A DNA stretch of 36,132 nucleotides from the NCBI RefSeq assembly GCF_900142695.1, contig NZ_FRBU01000033.1:1-36132 (forward strand). Direction: 5' to 3'. Shown piece after piece: positions 23,463 through 31,750 of this stretch. The notes under the pieces were generated by a model, which searched no databases, was not told the origin of the DNA, and saw nothing but the letters and a program-made list of their open reading frames with translations. Within the stretch, counting starts at the first letter, position 1; the number at the start of each line of letters is the position of its first letter. The stretch is from Flavobacterium xanthum (GTDB taxonomy: Bacteria > Bacteroidota > Bacteroidia > Flavobacteriales > Flavobacteriaceae). Position numbers and translations under genes: made by a program.

Positions 23463-25781
23463 TTATTTAGGGAATGTAAAAACGAAACTACACCCTTTAT
23501 TTTCTTCGGATTCAATATGGATACTTCCTCCTTTTTCTTCAATAATTTTTTTTACAATTGACAAACCTATACCTGTACTCTCTTTTACATCACGTGCAAC
23601 AATAGTTTGAAAAACTTTGAACACTTTTTTGTGGTATTCTATTGCAATCCCAGGACCATTGTCTTTTATAGTAAATTGATGAAAACCGGGCAGTGCTTTA
23701 TACTGGCAGTCTATTTTCCCTACTGCCTTATTACTGTACTTAACAGCATTGCTAATCAAGTTACTAAACACTTGCTGCAAAAGTATTCGTTCCGATTCAA
23801 TCACTGGAAAGTTTTCACCAATCGTGATTTCAAAGCCTTGCTTGGGAACAATAGAATCTATAATTTGAATCAACATTAATTTTAAATCAATATTTTCTTT
23901 TTCTATTTCGGTACGACCAATGCGAGAGTATTCTAGAACTCCATTGATTAAGTTTTCCATTCGCAACACTCTTCCGCGAAGCAGGTCAAAATTAGCGCTA
24001 ACGACCTCAGGCATATCTGGCATATCTTCGACAATCCACTCTGACAAATTATTAATGGCTCTAAGTGGCGCCTTTAAATCATGTGAAACTACATAAGCAA
24101 ACTGATCGAGTTCTTTGTTTTTTTTACCCAAATTCAATAATGCACTTTGTAAGTTTGCTTCTGCATTTTTTTGATCGGTAATATCGGTGCTTATTGAAAT
24201 GTATTGATACGGCTTATTTTTTTCGTCCAAAAACGGCACGATAGTCGCCTTTTCCCAATAATAAGAACCGTCTTTAGCTAAATTCCTCATTTCGCCTTTC
24301 CAAACATTCCCGTTGACAATTGTTTTCAAAATTTGTTTCGCAAACGCTTTAGGAAAATGCCCTGTAATAGTGCGTTGATCTTTGCCTATCAACTCGTCTT
24401 TGGTATATTTAGAAATACTACAGAAGTTATCGTTCACATAAGTTAGCAATCCCTGTTGATCTGAAATAGATACAATTGCTGATTGATCTAAAGCGGATCG
24501 TATGTCTCTTATTTCTTTTGATTTTTGAATGATTTTTTGCTCTGCCAGTGTTATCTCAGTTACATCCTGAATAATTCCTTTTAACTCAATCACTTCCCCT
24601 TTTTCATTTTTAAAAGGTTGTCCAATTTCTAGAATATGTTTGACTCTTTGATCTGGAAATACGATTCTATATTTGATTTTAAAGTCTTTTCCTGTTTGTA
24701 TGACATCCTCACTGACTTGATCCAGCTTTACTAAATCATCCTTGTGAATTCTGCTTCTATATTCTTTATACAACTGATCTGAAGGCAGTTGATCTAATTC
24801 AAAAATACGATAATGACCCTCTGACCAAACAAGATCATTAGTAACTAAATTAAATTTCCAACTCCCAATTTTAGCAATATGCTGCGACTCCTCTAATAGA
24901 TTATTCCCATCGATTAGATGTTGCTCGGCTTCTTTTTCCTTTGTTACATTTCGAGCAATGCAGTATAAATTCCCAGTATTAGGCTCTGGAGAAGTATTCC
25001 AGCTCAGTATAATATAATCTCCACTTTTACAACGATAACGGTTCTCAAAACTTATCGTTAATTCCCCCTTTGATAATTTCTCTACTTCCTTGTAGGTTTG
25101 AGCCAAATCATCAGGATGCACCAGATCAATAAAAGGAGTTCCTTCCAATTCTTCTTTAGAATAACCTAAAACCTTTGTAAAAGCGGGATTAACTTTATAG
25201 AATAATCCATTCACATTAGCAATACAAACCAAATCTTTAGACAGTTCAATGAAATTTTGTATTTCCTTTTGAGATTCAAGGAAATCTAAATGTTTTTTGC
25301 GTGAATCTAATAATGCAACAACATGATCAGCAAGTAATTTTAGGGCGTTTTTTTGTTCTACATTAAGAGCTCGAGGTTCCGTATCAATCACACAGAGCGA
25401 GCCCATATTAAACCCGTTTCTAGTTCGAAGTGGAGCTCCTGCATAAAATCGAATATTAGGACTACCAGTTACCAATGGATTCTCCGAAAACAGCTTGTTT
25501 TCAGTAGCATTCTGAACTTCAAAAACATCATCACCTAAAATGGTATATTGACAAAAAGACAGCTCTCTCGATGTTTCTGATACATTTATTCCTACTTTTG
25601 ATTTAAACCATTGTCGGTCTTCATCTATTAAATTAACTAAAGCAATAGGGGTTCCGCAAATAAAAGAAGCTAGCTGTGCAATAGAATCATATTCTTGTTC
25701 AGACAAGGAGTCCAGAATAGCATAGTCTTTCAGTACTTGGAGTCTTTCAATTTCATTCTCCGGTTTAGGATCTATTTTCAT
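23463..25781 (-). CDS. GAF-PAS-PAS-PAS sensor histidine kinase
   Basis: 772-residue soluble kinase, first gene of the minus-strand block. An N-terminal GAF domain (about 1-160; SFCQYTI, FYAGAPLRTRNGFNMGSLCV) of the group common in bacteroidete kinases is followed by three PAS domains. These are at about 172-285 (FIELSKDLVCIANVNGLFY), 290-405 (a KIGSWKF PAS with a PAC region) and 420-540 (VNDNFCSISKYTKDELIG). Then come HisKA with His567 in VVSHDLKAPLRAI and a HATPase with NLISNAVKYS, DNGPGIA and STGIGLSI. There is no membrane segment, so it senses an internal signal; the GAF lacks an obvious bilin cysteine motif, so light sensing is not supported. Confidence 0.92.
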   Translation of the reverse strand: MKIDPKPENEIERLQVLKDYAILDSLSEQEYDSIAQLASFICGTPIALVNLIDEDRQWFKSKVGINVSETSRELSFCQYTILGDDVFEVQNATENKLFSENPLVTGSPNIRFYAGAPLRTRNGFNMGSLCVIDTEPRALNVEQKNALKLLADHVVALLDSRKKHLDFLESQKEIQNFIELSKDLVCIANVNGLFYKVNPAFTKVLGYSKEELEGTPFIDLVHPDDLAQTYKEVEKLSKGELTISFENRYRCKSGDYIILSWNTSPEPNTGNLYCIARNVTKEKEAEQHLIDGNNLLEESQHIAKIGSWKFNLVTNDLVWSEGHYRIFELDQLPSDQLYKEYRSRIHKDDLVKLDQVSEDVIQTGKDFKIKYRIVFPDQRVKHILEIGQPFKNEKGEVIELKGIIQDVTEITLAEQKIIQKSKEIRDIRSALDQSAIVSISDQQGLLTYVNDNFCSISKYTKDELIGKDQRTITGHFPKAFAKQILKTIVNGNVWKGEMRNLAKDGSYYWEKATIVPFLDEKNKPYQYISISTDITDQKNAEANLQSALLNLGKKNKELDQFAYVVSHDLKAPLRAINNLSEWIVEDMPDMPEVVSANFDLLRGRVLRMENLINGVLEYSRIGRTEIEKENIDLKLMLIQIIDSIVPKQGFEITIGENFPVIESERILLQQVFSNLISNAVKYSNKAVGKIDCQYKALPGFHQFTIKDNGPGIAIEYHKKVFKVFQTIVARDVKESTGIGLSIVKKIIEEKGGSIHIESEENKGCSFVFTFPK

Positions 25782-25890
25782 TAAAATAAGGATTTTCTTT
25801 ACTATTGTTGAGCAATAATTGATGGTTAATTATTTTATGCTTATCATTCCTACGCACTAATTCCAGTCGAAAAAACAATTGGTTTGGCTA

Positions 25891-25898
25891 CAAAAATA
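25891..25898 (-). promoter_or_regulatory. Candidate -7 element of the kinase operon
   Basis: The minus strand reads TATTTTTG, an exact TAnnTTTG, about 110 bases before the ATG of the first kinase. No clear -33 TTG was found. Confidence 0.35.
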
Positions 25899-26277
25899 AA
25901 ATTAATTTCGAATTATCAGAATCATAACTGCTTAAATTTATAGTAATCCATAAAAAAAAACTCCTTTTTCAGATTATTTTCAAAACACAAAAAATCAAAA
26001 TTAGGAAAAATAAACACATCTACTCAAGAACACTTTTTTCTGTAATTAAAAACTTTTTGTGAAAGTGATAATTACAGTATTTCGATTAGTAACATCATTT
26101 GATTCTTTTATTTCTATTCCTTTTTAATCCCTTCCTCCTAAAATAAAGACAAGTACTACTGCTTATTAGATATTCAAAATAAAAAATAAAATAAATCATT
26201 CGACAAAACACATATTATAATGATAAACAACAACTTGTAAAATAAAAATGTTGTTTTTCTTAAAATTAGAAAAAATA

Positions 26278-26305
26278 TTTGTCTAAATTTACGCTATTAG
26301 TTTAG
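26278..26305 (+). promoter_or_regulatory. Candidate promoter of the ppsA leader
   Basis: TTTG (26278-26281), 16 bases, then TAGTTTAG (26298-26305), one mismatch from TAnnTTTG. The predicted start, about 4 bases on, falls at the first stem of the leader. Confidence 0.45.
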
Positions 26306-26307
26306 CC

Positions 26308-26426
26308 AGGTGAAGATCCTACTACTCACCTATAAAAGCTCAAAACTGCGGTTTGTAAATTCCGATTCTAGCTTTTAATTAAAAATTTACGATTGTGGTA
26401 AAAAAAACAAGCTCCTGTTTTTTTTT
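26308..26426 (+). ncRNA. Structured leader or small RNA upstream of ppsA (candidate riboswitch/attenuator)
   Basis: Stem P1 is AGGTGA (26308-26313) with TCACCT (26326-26331). Stem P2 is TAAAAGCT (26333-26340) with AGCTTTTA (26370-26377), both perfect. The P2 loop contains a mini-hairpin, AAAC-TGCG-GTTT (26343-26354), and GTAAATT (26355-26361), which pairs with AATTTAC (26384-26390) downstream of P2. That last pairing makes either an H-type pseudoknot or an alternative fold excluding P2. A terminator-like hairpin (26401-26426) follows, 58 bases before the ATG. The arrangement suggests a cis-regulatory RNA or an independent sRNA. It may belong to a known Rfam family that I could not test. Confidence 0.45.
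26401..26426 (+). terminator. A/T-type terminator-like hairpin in the ppsA leader
   Basis: AAAAAAACA (26401-26409), loop AGCTCC, TGTTTTTTTTT (26416-26426). The stem is weak but ends in an unbroken T-run, as an attenuator or sRNA terminator would. Confidence 0.45.
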
Positions 26427-26484
26427 GAAAATTACTATTTGACATACCAATTTAATACCCTTTCCTATTTAAAAAAAAGGCGCA

Positions 26485-28914
26485 ATGAGAACATACAACT
26501 ACATCCTGTTTTTCAACGAAATAAATATAGATGCAATTGACAAAGTAGGCGGTAAAAATGCATCTCTTGGCGAAATGTACAATCAGCTCAATCCAATTGG
26601 CATTTCTATTCCAAATGGATTTGCAGTTACTGCAGAAGGGTATCGGCTATTCCGAAAAACCAACCGTTTAGAACAACTATTGCAAGATTTATTGTTGTCT
26701 TTAGATACCAAGGAATATTCAAATCTTTCGCTTATTGGAGAAAAAGCTAGAAATCTCATTCTATCTGCAGCTATTCCCGAAGAAATACGGGATGAAATAA
26801 AACTCGCTTACGAATCGCTCAGTAAGCAATGTGGCACCTCAAATCTAGATGTCGCAGTACGAAGTAGTGCCACATCTGAAGATTTACCCACCGCGAGTTT
26901 CGCAGGACGAATGGAGTCTTTTCTTCATATTAATGGAGAACAAGAATTACTGTCCACTATTCACCGTTGTTATGCTTCGCTGTTTACAGATCGTGCCATA
27001 AAATACCGTCACGACATGGATTTTACTAAATTAGACATTGCTATTTCCGTGGGTGTCCAACAAATGGTCCGAAGTGACATAGCGGCTTCCGGAGTGGCTT
27101 TTACAATTGATCCCGATAGCGGATTCGAAAATACCATCATCATAAATAGTATTTGGGGACTGGGAGAAAATATTGTTCAAGGTACGGTTACGCCAGACGA
27201 ATGGATTGTATTCAAACCTACATTGACAAATCCGAACGTGAATCCCATTTTAAAAAGACAGTGCGGCCAAAAAGAATTTACGATGATCTATAAAAATGCA
27301 GTGGCAGGTTCAGCTGCTGAAAACACCATTGTTAATACCGATACTTCATTGGAAAAACAAAAACAATTTTCGCTAAACGACAAAGAAGTCATTCAACTGG
27401 CACAATGGTGTTTAAAAATTGAAAAACATTATAAAAAAGCAATGGACATTGAGTGGGCCAAAGACGGTCTAAACAATCAATTGTACATTGTTCAGGCACG
27501 TCCAGAAACCGTTCACGGAAAAGCAAATAAGCAACTGCGAGAAATTTATAAGTTAAAAGAAAAAAGCACCCTCTTAGCTAAAGGAATCGCATTAGGTGAC
27601 AAAATTGCTTCCGGTAAAGCCCGAATTTTAAACAATCCACAAGAAGGCGCTTTACTACAAAATGGCGAAATCATCGTAACGGATGTAACAAATCCAGATT
27701 GGGATCCTATCATGAAACGAGCCGCAGCGATTATCACTAATAAAGGAGGCCGCACTAGTCATGCCGCCATTGTGGCTCGAGAATTAGGAACCGTTGCTGT
27801 TGTGGGTTGTGGAGATGCCACTTCAGCAATAAAAAATGGTCAGGAAATCACCGTTTCCTGCGCCGAAGGAACAGCAGGAAACATTTATGATGGACTCTTG
27901 AAATGGGACATTACAGAACAGGATTTTAGTGCCCTCAAAATGCCAGAGACGCATCCCATGCTCATTCTGTCTGATCCCGAAAGAGCGTTTGAGTTAAGCC
28001 AATATCCAAATCAGGGCGTGGGTCTGATGCGAATGGAATTTGCTTTTTCAAATACAATCAAAATCCATCCTTTGGCATTATGCGAACCGGAAAAAATAAC
28101 CGACAAAAATATAAAATCCGAAATTGCAGCTTTAACAGAAGGCTACGAAGATCCAAAAAAATATTTCATTGATAAACTGGCCGAAGCAGTGGCTATTGTG
28201 GCTGCCGCCTTTTACCCAAAGGAAGTCATTGTACGGATGAGTGATTCTAAAAGCAATGAATACGCCAACCTGATCGGAGGACAATTTTACGAACCAAAAG
28301 AGGAAAACCCGATGATTGGTTTTCGTGGCGCTTCCCGGTATTACAGTGACTTTTATAGAAAAGGGTTTGCTTTAGAATGTGAAGCTATGAAAAAAGTACG
28401 AAATGAAATGGGACTGCTCAACGTGAAATTGATGATTCCATTTTGTAGAACAATAGAAGAAGGTGAAAATGTCTTAGCTGAAATGACAAATAATGGTTTA
28501 GTACAAGGCATCAACGGGTTACAAGTATATGTGATGATTGAAATTCCAAGCAATGTATTGATGGCTGCTGAATTTGCAAAATTATTTGACGGATTTTCTA
28601 TAGGATCCAATGACTTGACACAACTCACCTTAGGTTTAGATCGTGATTCAGCTTTAGTCAGTTATTTGTTTAATGAAGAAAATCCAGCAGTCAAATATTT
28701 AATAAAAGAAACCATTAAAGTTGCCAAACATTATGAAATAAAAGTGGGACTCTGTGGTCAAGCTCCAAGCGACATTCCTGAGTTTGCTGCTTTTTTAGTC
28801 CAGGAAGGAATCGACAGCATCTCCTTTAATCCAGATGCTTTGATAAAAGGAATCGAAAATATTTTAGAGGCCGAACATAAAACCAAAAGAACAATTACAA
28901 ACTCAGTAAAATAG
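26485..28914 (+). CDS. ppsA: Phosphoenolpyruvate synthase (pyruvate, water dikinase)
   Basis: Cytosolic enzyme converting pyruvate, ATP and water to phosphoenolpyruvate, AMP and phosphate, the gluconeogenic entry from pyruvate; 809 residues, close to the usual 790-820. The N-terminal ATP-grasp domain (GGKNASLGEM, AVRSSATSEDLPTASFAG) is at about 1-345. The swivelling phosphohistidine domain has His426 in GGRTSHAAIVARELG, and the C-terminal TIM barrel has GFRGASRY and catalytic Cys757 in GLCGQAPSD. The water dikinase rather than phosphate dikinase layout is indicated by this C-terminus. It is the first gene after the structured leader, and the SDR gene follows after 6 bases. Confidence 0.95.
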   Translation: MRTYNYILFFNEINIDAIDKVGGKNASLGEMYNQLNPIGISIPNGFAVTAEGYRLFRKTNRLEQLLQDLLLSLDTKEYSNLSLIGEKARNLILSAAIPEEIRDEIKLAYESLSKQCGTSNLDVAVRSSATSEDLPTASFAGRMESFLHINGEQELLSTIHRCYASLFTDRAIKYRHDMDFTKLDIAISVGVQQMVRSDIAASGVAFTIDPDSGFENTIIINSIWGLGENIVQGTVTPDEWIVFKPTLTNPNVNPILKRQCGQKEFTMIYKNAVAGSAAENTIVNTDTSLEKQKQFSLNDKEVIQLAQWCLKIEKHYKKAMDIEWAKDGLNNQLYIVQARPETVHGKANKQLREIYKLKEKSTLLAKGIALGDKIASGKARILNNPQEGALLQNGEIIVTDVTNPDWDPIMKRAAAIITNKGGRTSHAAIVARELGTVAVVGCGDATSAIKNGQEITVSCAEGTAGNIYDGLLKWDITEQDFSALKMPETHPMLILSDPERAFELSQYPNQGVGLMRMEFAFSNTIKIHPLALCEPEKITDKNIKSEIAALTEGYEDPKKYFIDKLAEAVAIVAAAFYPKEVIVRMSDSKSNEYANLIGGQFYEPKEENPMIGFRGASRYYSDFYRKGFALECEAMKKVRNEMGLLNVKLMIPFCRTIEEGENVLAEMTNNGLVQGINGLQVYVMIEIPSNVLMAAEFAKLFDGFSIGSNDLTQLTLGLDRDSALVSYLFNEENPAVKYLIKETIKVAKHYEIKVGLCGQAPSDIPEFAAFLVQEGIDSISFNPDALIKGIENILEAEHKTKRTITNSVK

Positions 28915-28920
28915 CTCTCA

Positions 28921-29676
28921 ATGGAAACACTATTCAAAAATAAAGTAGTTATTGTAACCGGCGGCTCCTCTGGAATTGGTAAGGCGACGGCACTTGCTTT
29001 TGCAAAAAAGGGAGCAAAAATAGCTGTAGTAGACTGGAAGGAAAATAATGAAGTGATAAACCTCATCCAAGAATTAGGTGGTGAGGCACTTTTTATCAAA
29101 TGTGATGTCTCCAAAGCGGAGGATGTAAAAGCAATGGTCGCCAAAACGATTGCCACATTTGGCCAATTGGATTATGCTTTCAACAACGCCGGAATTGAGG
29201 GCACATCTGCTCCTACACAAGAGTGCTCAGAAGAAAATTGGGATAAAACCATTGGGATAAACCTTAAAGGAATCTGGCTTTGTATGAAATATGAAATTCC
29301 AGAAATACGCAAACAAGGGAAAGGCGTCATTATCAATTGCTCTTCGGTCGCTGGATTAGTTGGTTTTCCAGGATTACCAGCTTACGTGGCGTCTAAGCAC
29401 GGCGTCGTGGGACTTACTAAAACTGCAGCTTTAGAATGCGCCACATTAGGAATCCGAATAAATGCGATTTGTCCCGGTGTAATCCAAACCCCAATGATTG
29501 ATCGTCTGACTGGAAAAAATAAAGAAGCAATACAACAATTCACAGGTTTAGAACCTCTGGGTCGCTTTGGTCTTCCAGAAGAAATAGCGAATGCGGTAGT
29601 ATGGATGTGCTCTGATGAAGCCTCTTTTGTAACCGGACATGCCATGGCCGTAGATGGTGGTTTTGTAGCACAATAA
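28921..29676 (+). CDS. Short-chain dehydrogenase/reductase (classical SDR)
   Basis: NAD(P)-dependent oxidoreductase, 251 residues, the classical SDR length. The cofactor motif TGGSSGIG is at 13-20, DVSKAEDV marks the adenine pocket, and NNAG follows at about 87-90. Catalytic Ser142, Tyr155 and Lys159 (YVASK) are intact, with the C-terminal GHAMAVDGG motif. Asp at the end of the second strand (VVDWKE) favours NAD(H). The substrate is unknown; such proteins are often mislabelled as glucose dehydrogenase. The 6-base spacing to ppsA implies one transcript, so it may act when ppsA is induced. Confidence 0.92.
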   Translation: METLFKNKVVIVTGGSSGIGKATALAFAKKGAKIAVVDWKENNEVINLIQELGGEALFIKCDVSKAEDVKAMVAKTIATFGQLDYAFNNAGIEGTSAPTQECSEENWDKTIGINLKGIWLCMKYEIPEIRKQGKGVIINCSSVAGLVGFPGLPAYVASKHGVVGLTKTAALECATLGIRINAICPGVIQTPMIDRLTGKNKEAIQQFTGLEPLGRFGLPEEIANAVVWMCSDEASFVTGHAMAVDGGFVAQ

Positions 29677-29877
29677 TAGAAATAAGATTCTAAAACCAGG
29701 TCAAACTGTAATTTTTTTTATCCTAATTTAAAATTGGGTTATGGGAAATTATATCTTGAAATAGTTTTATTTCCAAAATTCCAGCACTACGATTTGAGCA
29801 AGCTGGAACTTGAAAACCTTCAGTACAATTAAAAATTTATATTTAGCAACAAACAGGAATAGTAGCTTTAAAAAATT
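29677..29877. other. Intergenic region with two hairpins
   Basis: GGAAAT (29744-29749) with ATTTCC (29769-29774), and TTCCAGC (29779-29785) with GCTGGAA (29802-29808), can form consecutive stems between the SDR and the first zinc-ribbon gene. No gene or clear promoter was seen. Confidence 0.35.
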
Positions 29878-30138
29878 ATGGAAAATAAAATTAGCTGTCA
29901 AAGTTGTAGCATACCGCTTGACGCCACCGCATTGCAAGGAACTGATAAAAACGGTCTAAAAAGTAAGGAGTATTGTAAGTATTGTTTTGATGATGGCGCT
30001 TTCAAAAATCCAGAGATAAATTTAGAACAGATGAAAATCAACGTAAACAATAAATTGAAAAAGTTAGCAATCAATGAAGATTCCATTCAGAAAACGGTAA
30101 ACAATTTACCGCTATTGAAGCGTTGGAAAAGTAGTTAA
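29878..30138 (+). CDS. Putative zinc-ribbon protein (zf-ribbon_2 type), copy 1
   Basis: 86-residue cytosolic protein with an N-terminal zinc ribbon, CxxC at Cys7/Cys10 and CKYC at Cys33/Cys36, separated by a Gly-rich loop (QGTDKNG). This fits the family of short 'putative zinc ribbon' proteins (PF12674 by memory). The C-terminal half is a charged helical segment ending LPLLKRWKSS. Function unknown; a role in protein or nucleic acid contact is typical for ribbons but not shown. A paralogue with the same cysteine positions follows 178 bases downstream. Confidence 0.82.
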   Translation: MENKISCQSCSIPLDATALQGTDKNGLKSKEYCKYCFDDGAFKNPEINLEQMKINVNNKLKKLAINEDSIQKTVNNLPLLKRWKSS

Positions 30139-30189
30139 TGTCAAATCCAAAGTGGTAGCTTGAAATCCTCTTTGCTTATAAAAAACCGT

Positions 30190-30306
30190 ATGGCAATACC
30201 ATTTATCGAATTCATCAGCCGACTCTTAAGCGATCCATTAATAAAAAAATTGACAGAAAATAAAAGTAGCAACAAAATAAACGCACAAACAAAGCTAACC
30301 ACTTAA
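30190..30306 (+). CDS. Possible 38-residue small protein between the zinc-ribbon genes
   Basis: ATG at 30190 opens 38 codons to TAA at 30304-30306, ten bases before the next ATG. The first 22 residues (MAIPFIEFISRLLSDPLIKK and on) could form an amphipathic helix, and the rest is Lys/Asn/Thr-rich. It has no cysteines and no recognised family. The tight spacing to the next gene favours coupling, but a chance ORF of this size is easily possible. Confidence 0.28.
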   Translation: MAIPFIEFISRLLSDPLIKKLTENKSSNKINAQTKLTT

Positions 30307-30316
30307 ATCAATCAAC

Positions 30317-30589
30317 ATGGAAATCATCCCTTTTTGTCAAAGTTGCGGAATGCCACTGGCTTCAGAAGAAGTCAAAGGAACAGAAAATACGGGTCATAAA
30401 ACAAGTGATTACTGTAAATATTGTTATGAAGACAGTCAATTTAAACAACCCGATATGAACTTAGAAGACATGAAAAACATGGTAAAAGTCCATATGCAGA
30501 AAAAGAAGCATCCAGATTACATGATTCAAAAAGCCATGAATCTCTTACCTGCCTTAACTCGATGGAAAAACAGCCATTTAATTATGTGA
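30317..30589 (+). CDS. Putative zinc-ribbon protein (zf-ribbon_2 type), copy 2
   Basis: 90 residues, paralogous to the gene at 29878: Cys7, Cys10, Cys33 and Cys36 are at identical positions, the loop reads KGTENTG, and the C-terminus has the same helix ending LPALTRWK. FCQSCGMPL is the clearest ribbon motif. This copy keeps the canonical GMPL after the first knuckle, whereas copy 1 has SIPL. The function is unknown. It lies 69 bases before the broken lactate dehydrogenase gene. Confidence 0.85.
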   Translation: MEIIPFCQSCGMPLASEEVKGTENTGHKTSDYCKYCYEDSQFKQPDMNLEDMKNMVKVHMQKKKHPDYMIQKAMNLLPALTRWKNSHLIM

Positions 30590-30658
30590 GCAATCCACTA
30601 TTCGCAAGGTTGATAAGGAGAAAAGCGAACAATTTTTTATAAAGTAAAAACTATTAAA

Positions 30659-31654
30659 ATGAAAGTATTAGTCTATAGCATCTTTGGTTTTGATAAGCCA
30701 TTTATGGAAAAAGCAGCGCATGGCAATCACGAATTAGTTTTCTCAGAGGAGCATTTGGATGAAAAAACGGCAGACCTAGCCAGGGGATTTGATGCAGTTT
30801 TGCTTTCCACGTCAGATATTGCCTCTGCAGCAGTGTTGCAAAAACTATATACTTATGGCGTAAAATATATTGCGTTGCGGGCGGTACGTTCAGATCTTAT
30901 TGATCTTCCAAGAGCCAAATCTTTGGCCATGAAAGTAGCAAATGCACCTACTTATTCTCCTTATTCCGTCGCAGAACACGCCGTAGGTTTACTGTTAGCT
31001 TTAAACAGAAAACTGATTTTGGGTCAGCGGTTAATGCACATTGGTGATTATCGCATGGATCATCTGGTAGGTTTTGATCTGCATGGAAAAACAGTTGGTA
31101 TCATTGGAACTGGCACAATAGGTGCTGCTTTTGCAAGGATTATGCATGGTTTTGGATGTAAAATTTTAGCTTTCGATGCTATTGAAAATAAAGAACTATT
31201 AGCTGAAATCCCATTATCTTAAGGCTCATTTGAAGCTGTTTGTGCAGTTTCAGATGTAGTCTCAGTTCATGCGCAATGGAATCATTCCTCCAAGCAAATG
31301 TTTGATAAAGCCACTTTTTCAACGTTAAAAAAAGGAATGATTTTTATCAATACCGCTCATGGAGCATTTGTAAACACCGAAGATTTAATCGAGGCAATTG
31401 AGAATAAAACTATTACAGCTGTTGGTTTAGACGTTTATGATAAGGAACACGCATTGTTTTATCAGGATCACACTGAATCTCCTATAACAGACTCGTTGTT
31501 TCTCAAATTGCGTTCTTACCCTAATGTATTAATTACCGGTCATCAGGGATTTTTGACAAAGGAAACATTGGCCGGAGTAGCAAATATAACAATTGCCAAT
31601 TTAAATGCTTGGGCCTATAATGGTACTTCTGAAAATGAAATAAATGAAAAATAG
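30659..31654 (+). pseudogene. D-lactate dehydrogenase (2-hydroxyacid dehydrogenase) broken by an in-frame stop
   Basis: Two ORFs in the same reading frame, 30659-31222 and on from 31223, together give a 331-residue D-2-hydroxyacid dehydrogenase of normal length once one TAA (31220-31222) is read through. The N-terminal part has PTYSPYSVAEHAVGLLLALN and the NAD motif GTGTIG; the C-terminal part has LDVYDKEHALF and the catalytic His in TGHQGFLT. The stop lies where homologues, as I recall them, have an aromatic residue (xxYxSLEE), so one base change from TAT or TAC would explain it. The usual catalytic Arg motif NTSRG reads NTAHG (His at readthrough position 234), a second loss. It is either a recent pseudogene or a split gene. 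Confidence 0.82.
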
Positions 31655-31750
31655 CTTCCTTTTTTTTCGAAAATAAAAATAGAATGAGCCTATTTTCAAC
31701 TAGATCATTTTCCTTTTTATATTGTGAACAGTAATGCTAAAACGCACCAA

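Larger units (their letters stand above)
25782..26484. other. Long gene-free region between the kinase operon and ppsA
   Basis: 703 bases between divergent genes. The left 500 bases are very A/T-rich and hold only the kinase -7 candidate. From 26278 onward come a promoter-like pair, a structured leader and a terminator-like hairpin, listed separately. No protein-coding frame was recognised. Confidence 0.6.

Noticed and set aside
23463..25781. Phytochrome-like light sensor
   Set aside because: There is a GAF domain and nearby Rcp1-type receivers, but no PHY domain and no obvious chromophore-binding Cys motif.
31220..31222. Programmed recoding (selenocysteine, pyrrolysine or readthrough) of the stop in the dehydrogenase
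   Set aside because: The stop is TAA, which these systems do not use, and no recoding element or conserved downstream structure was apparent.
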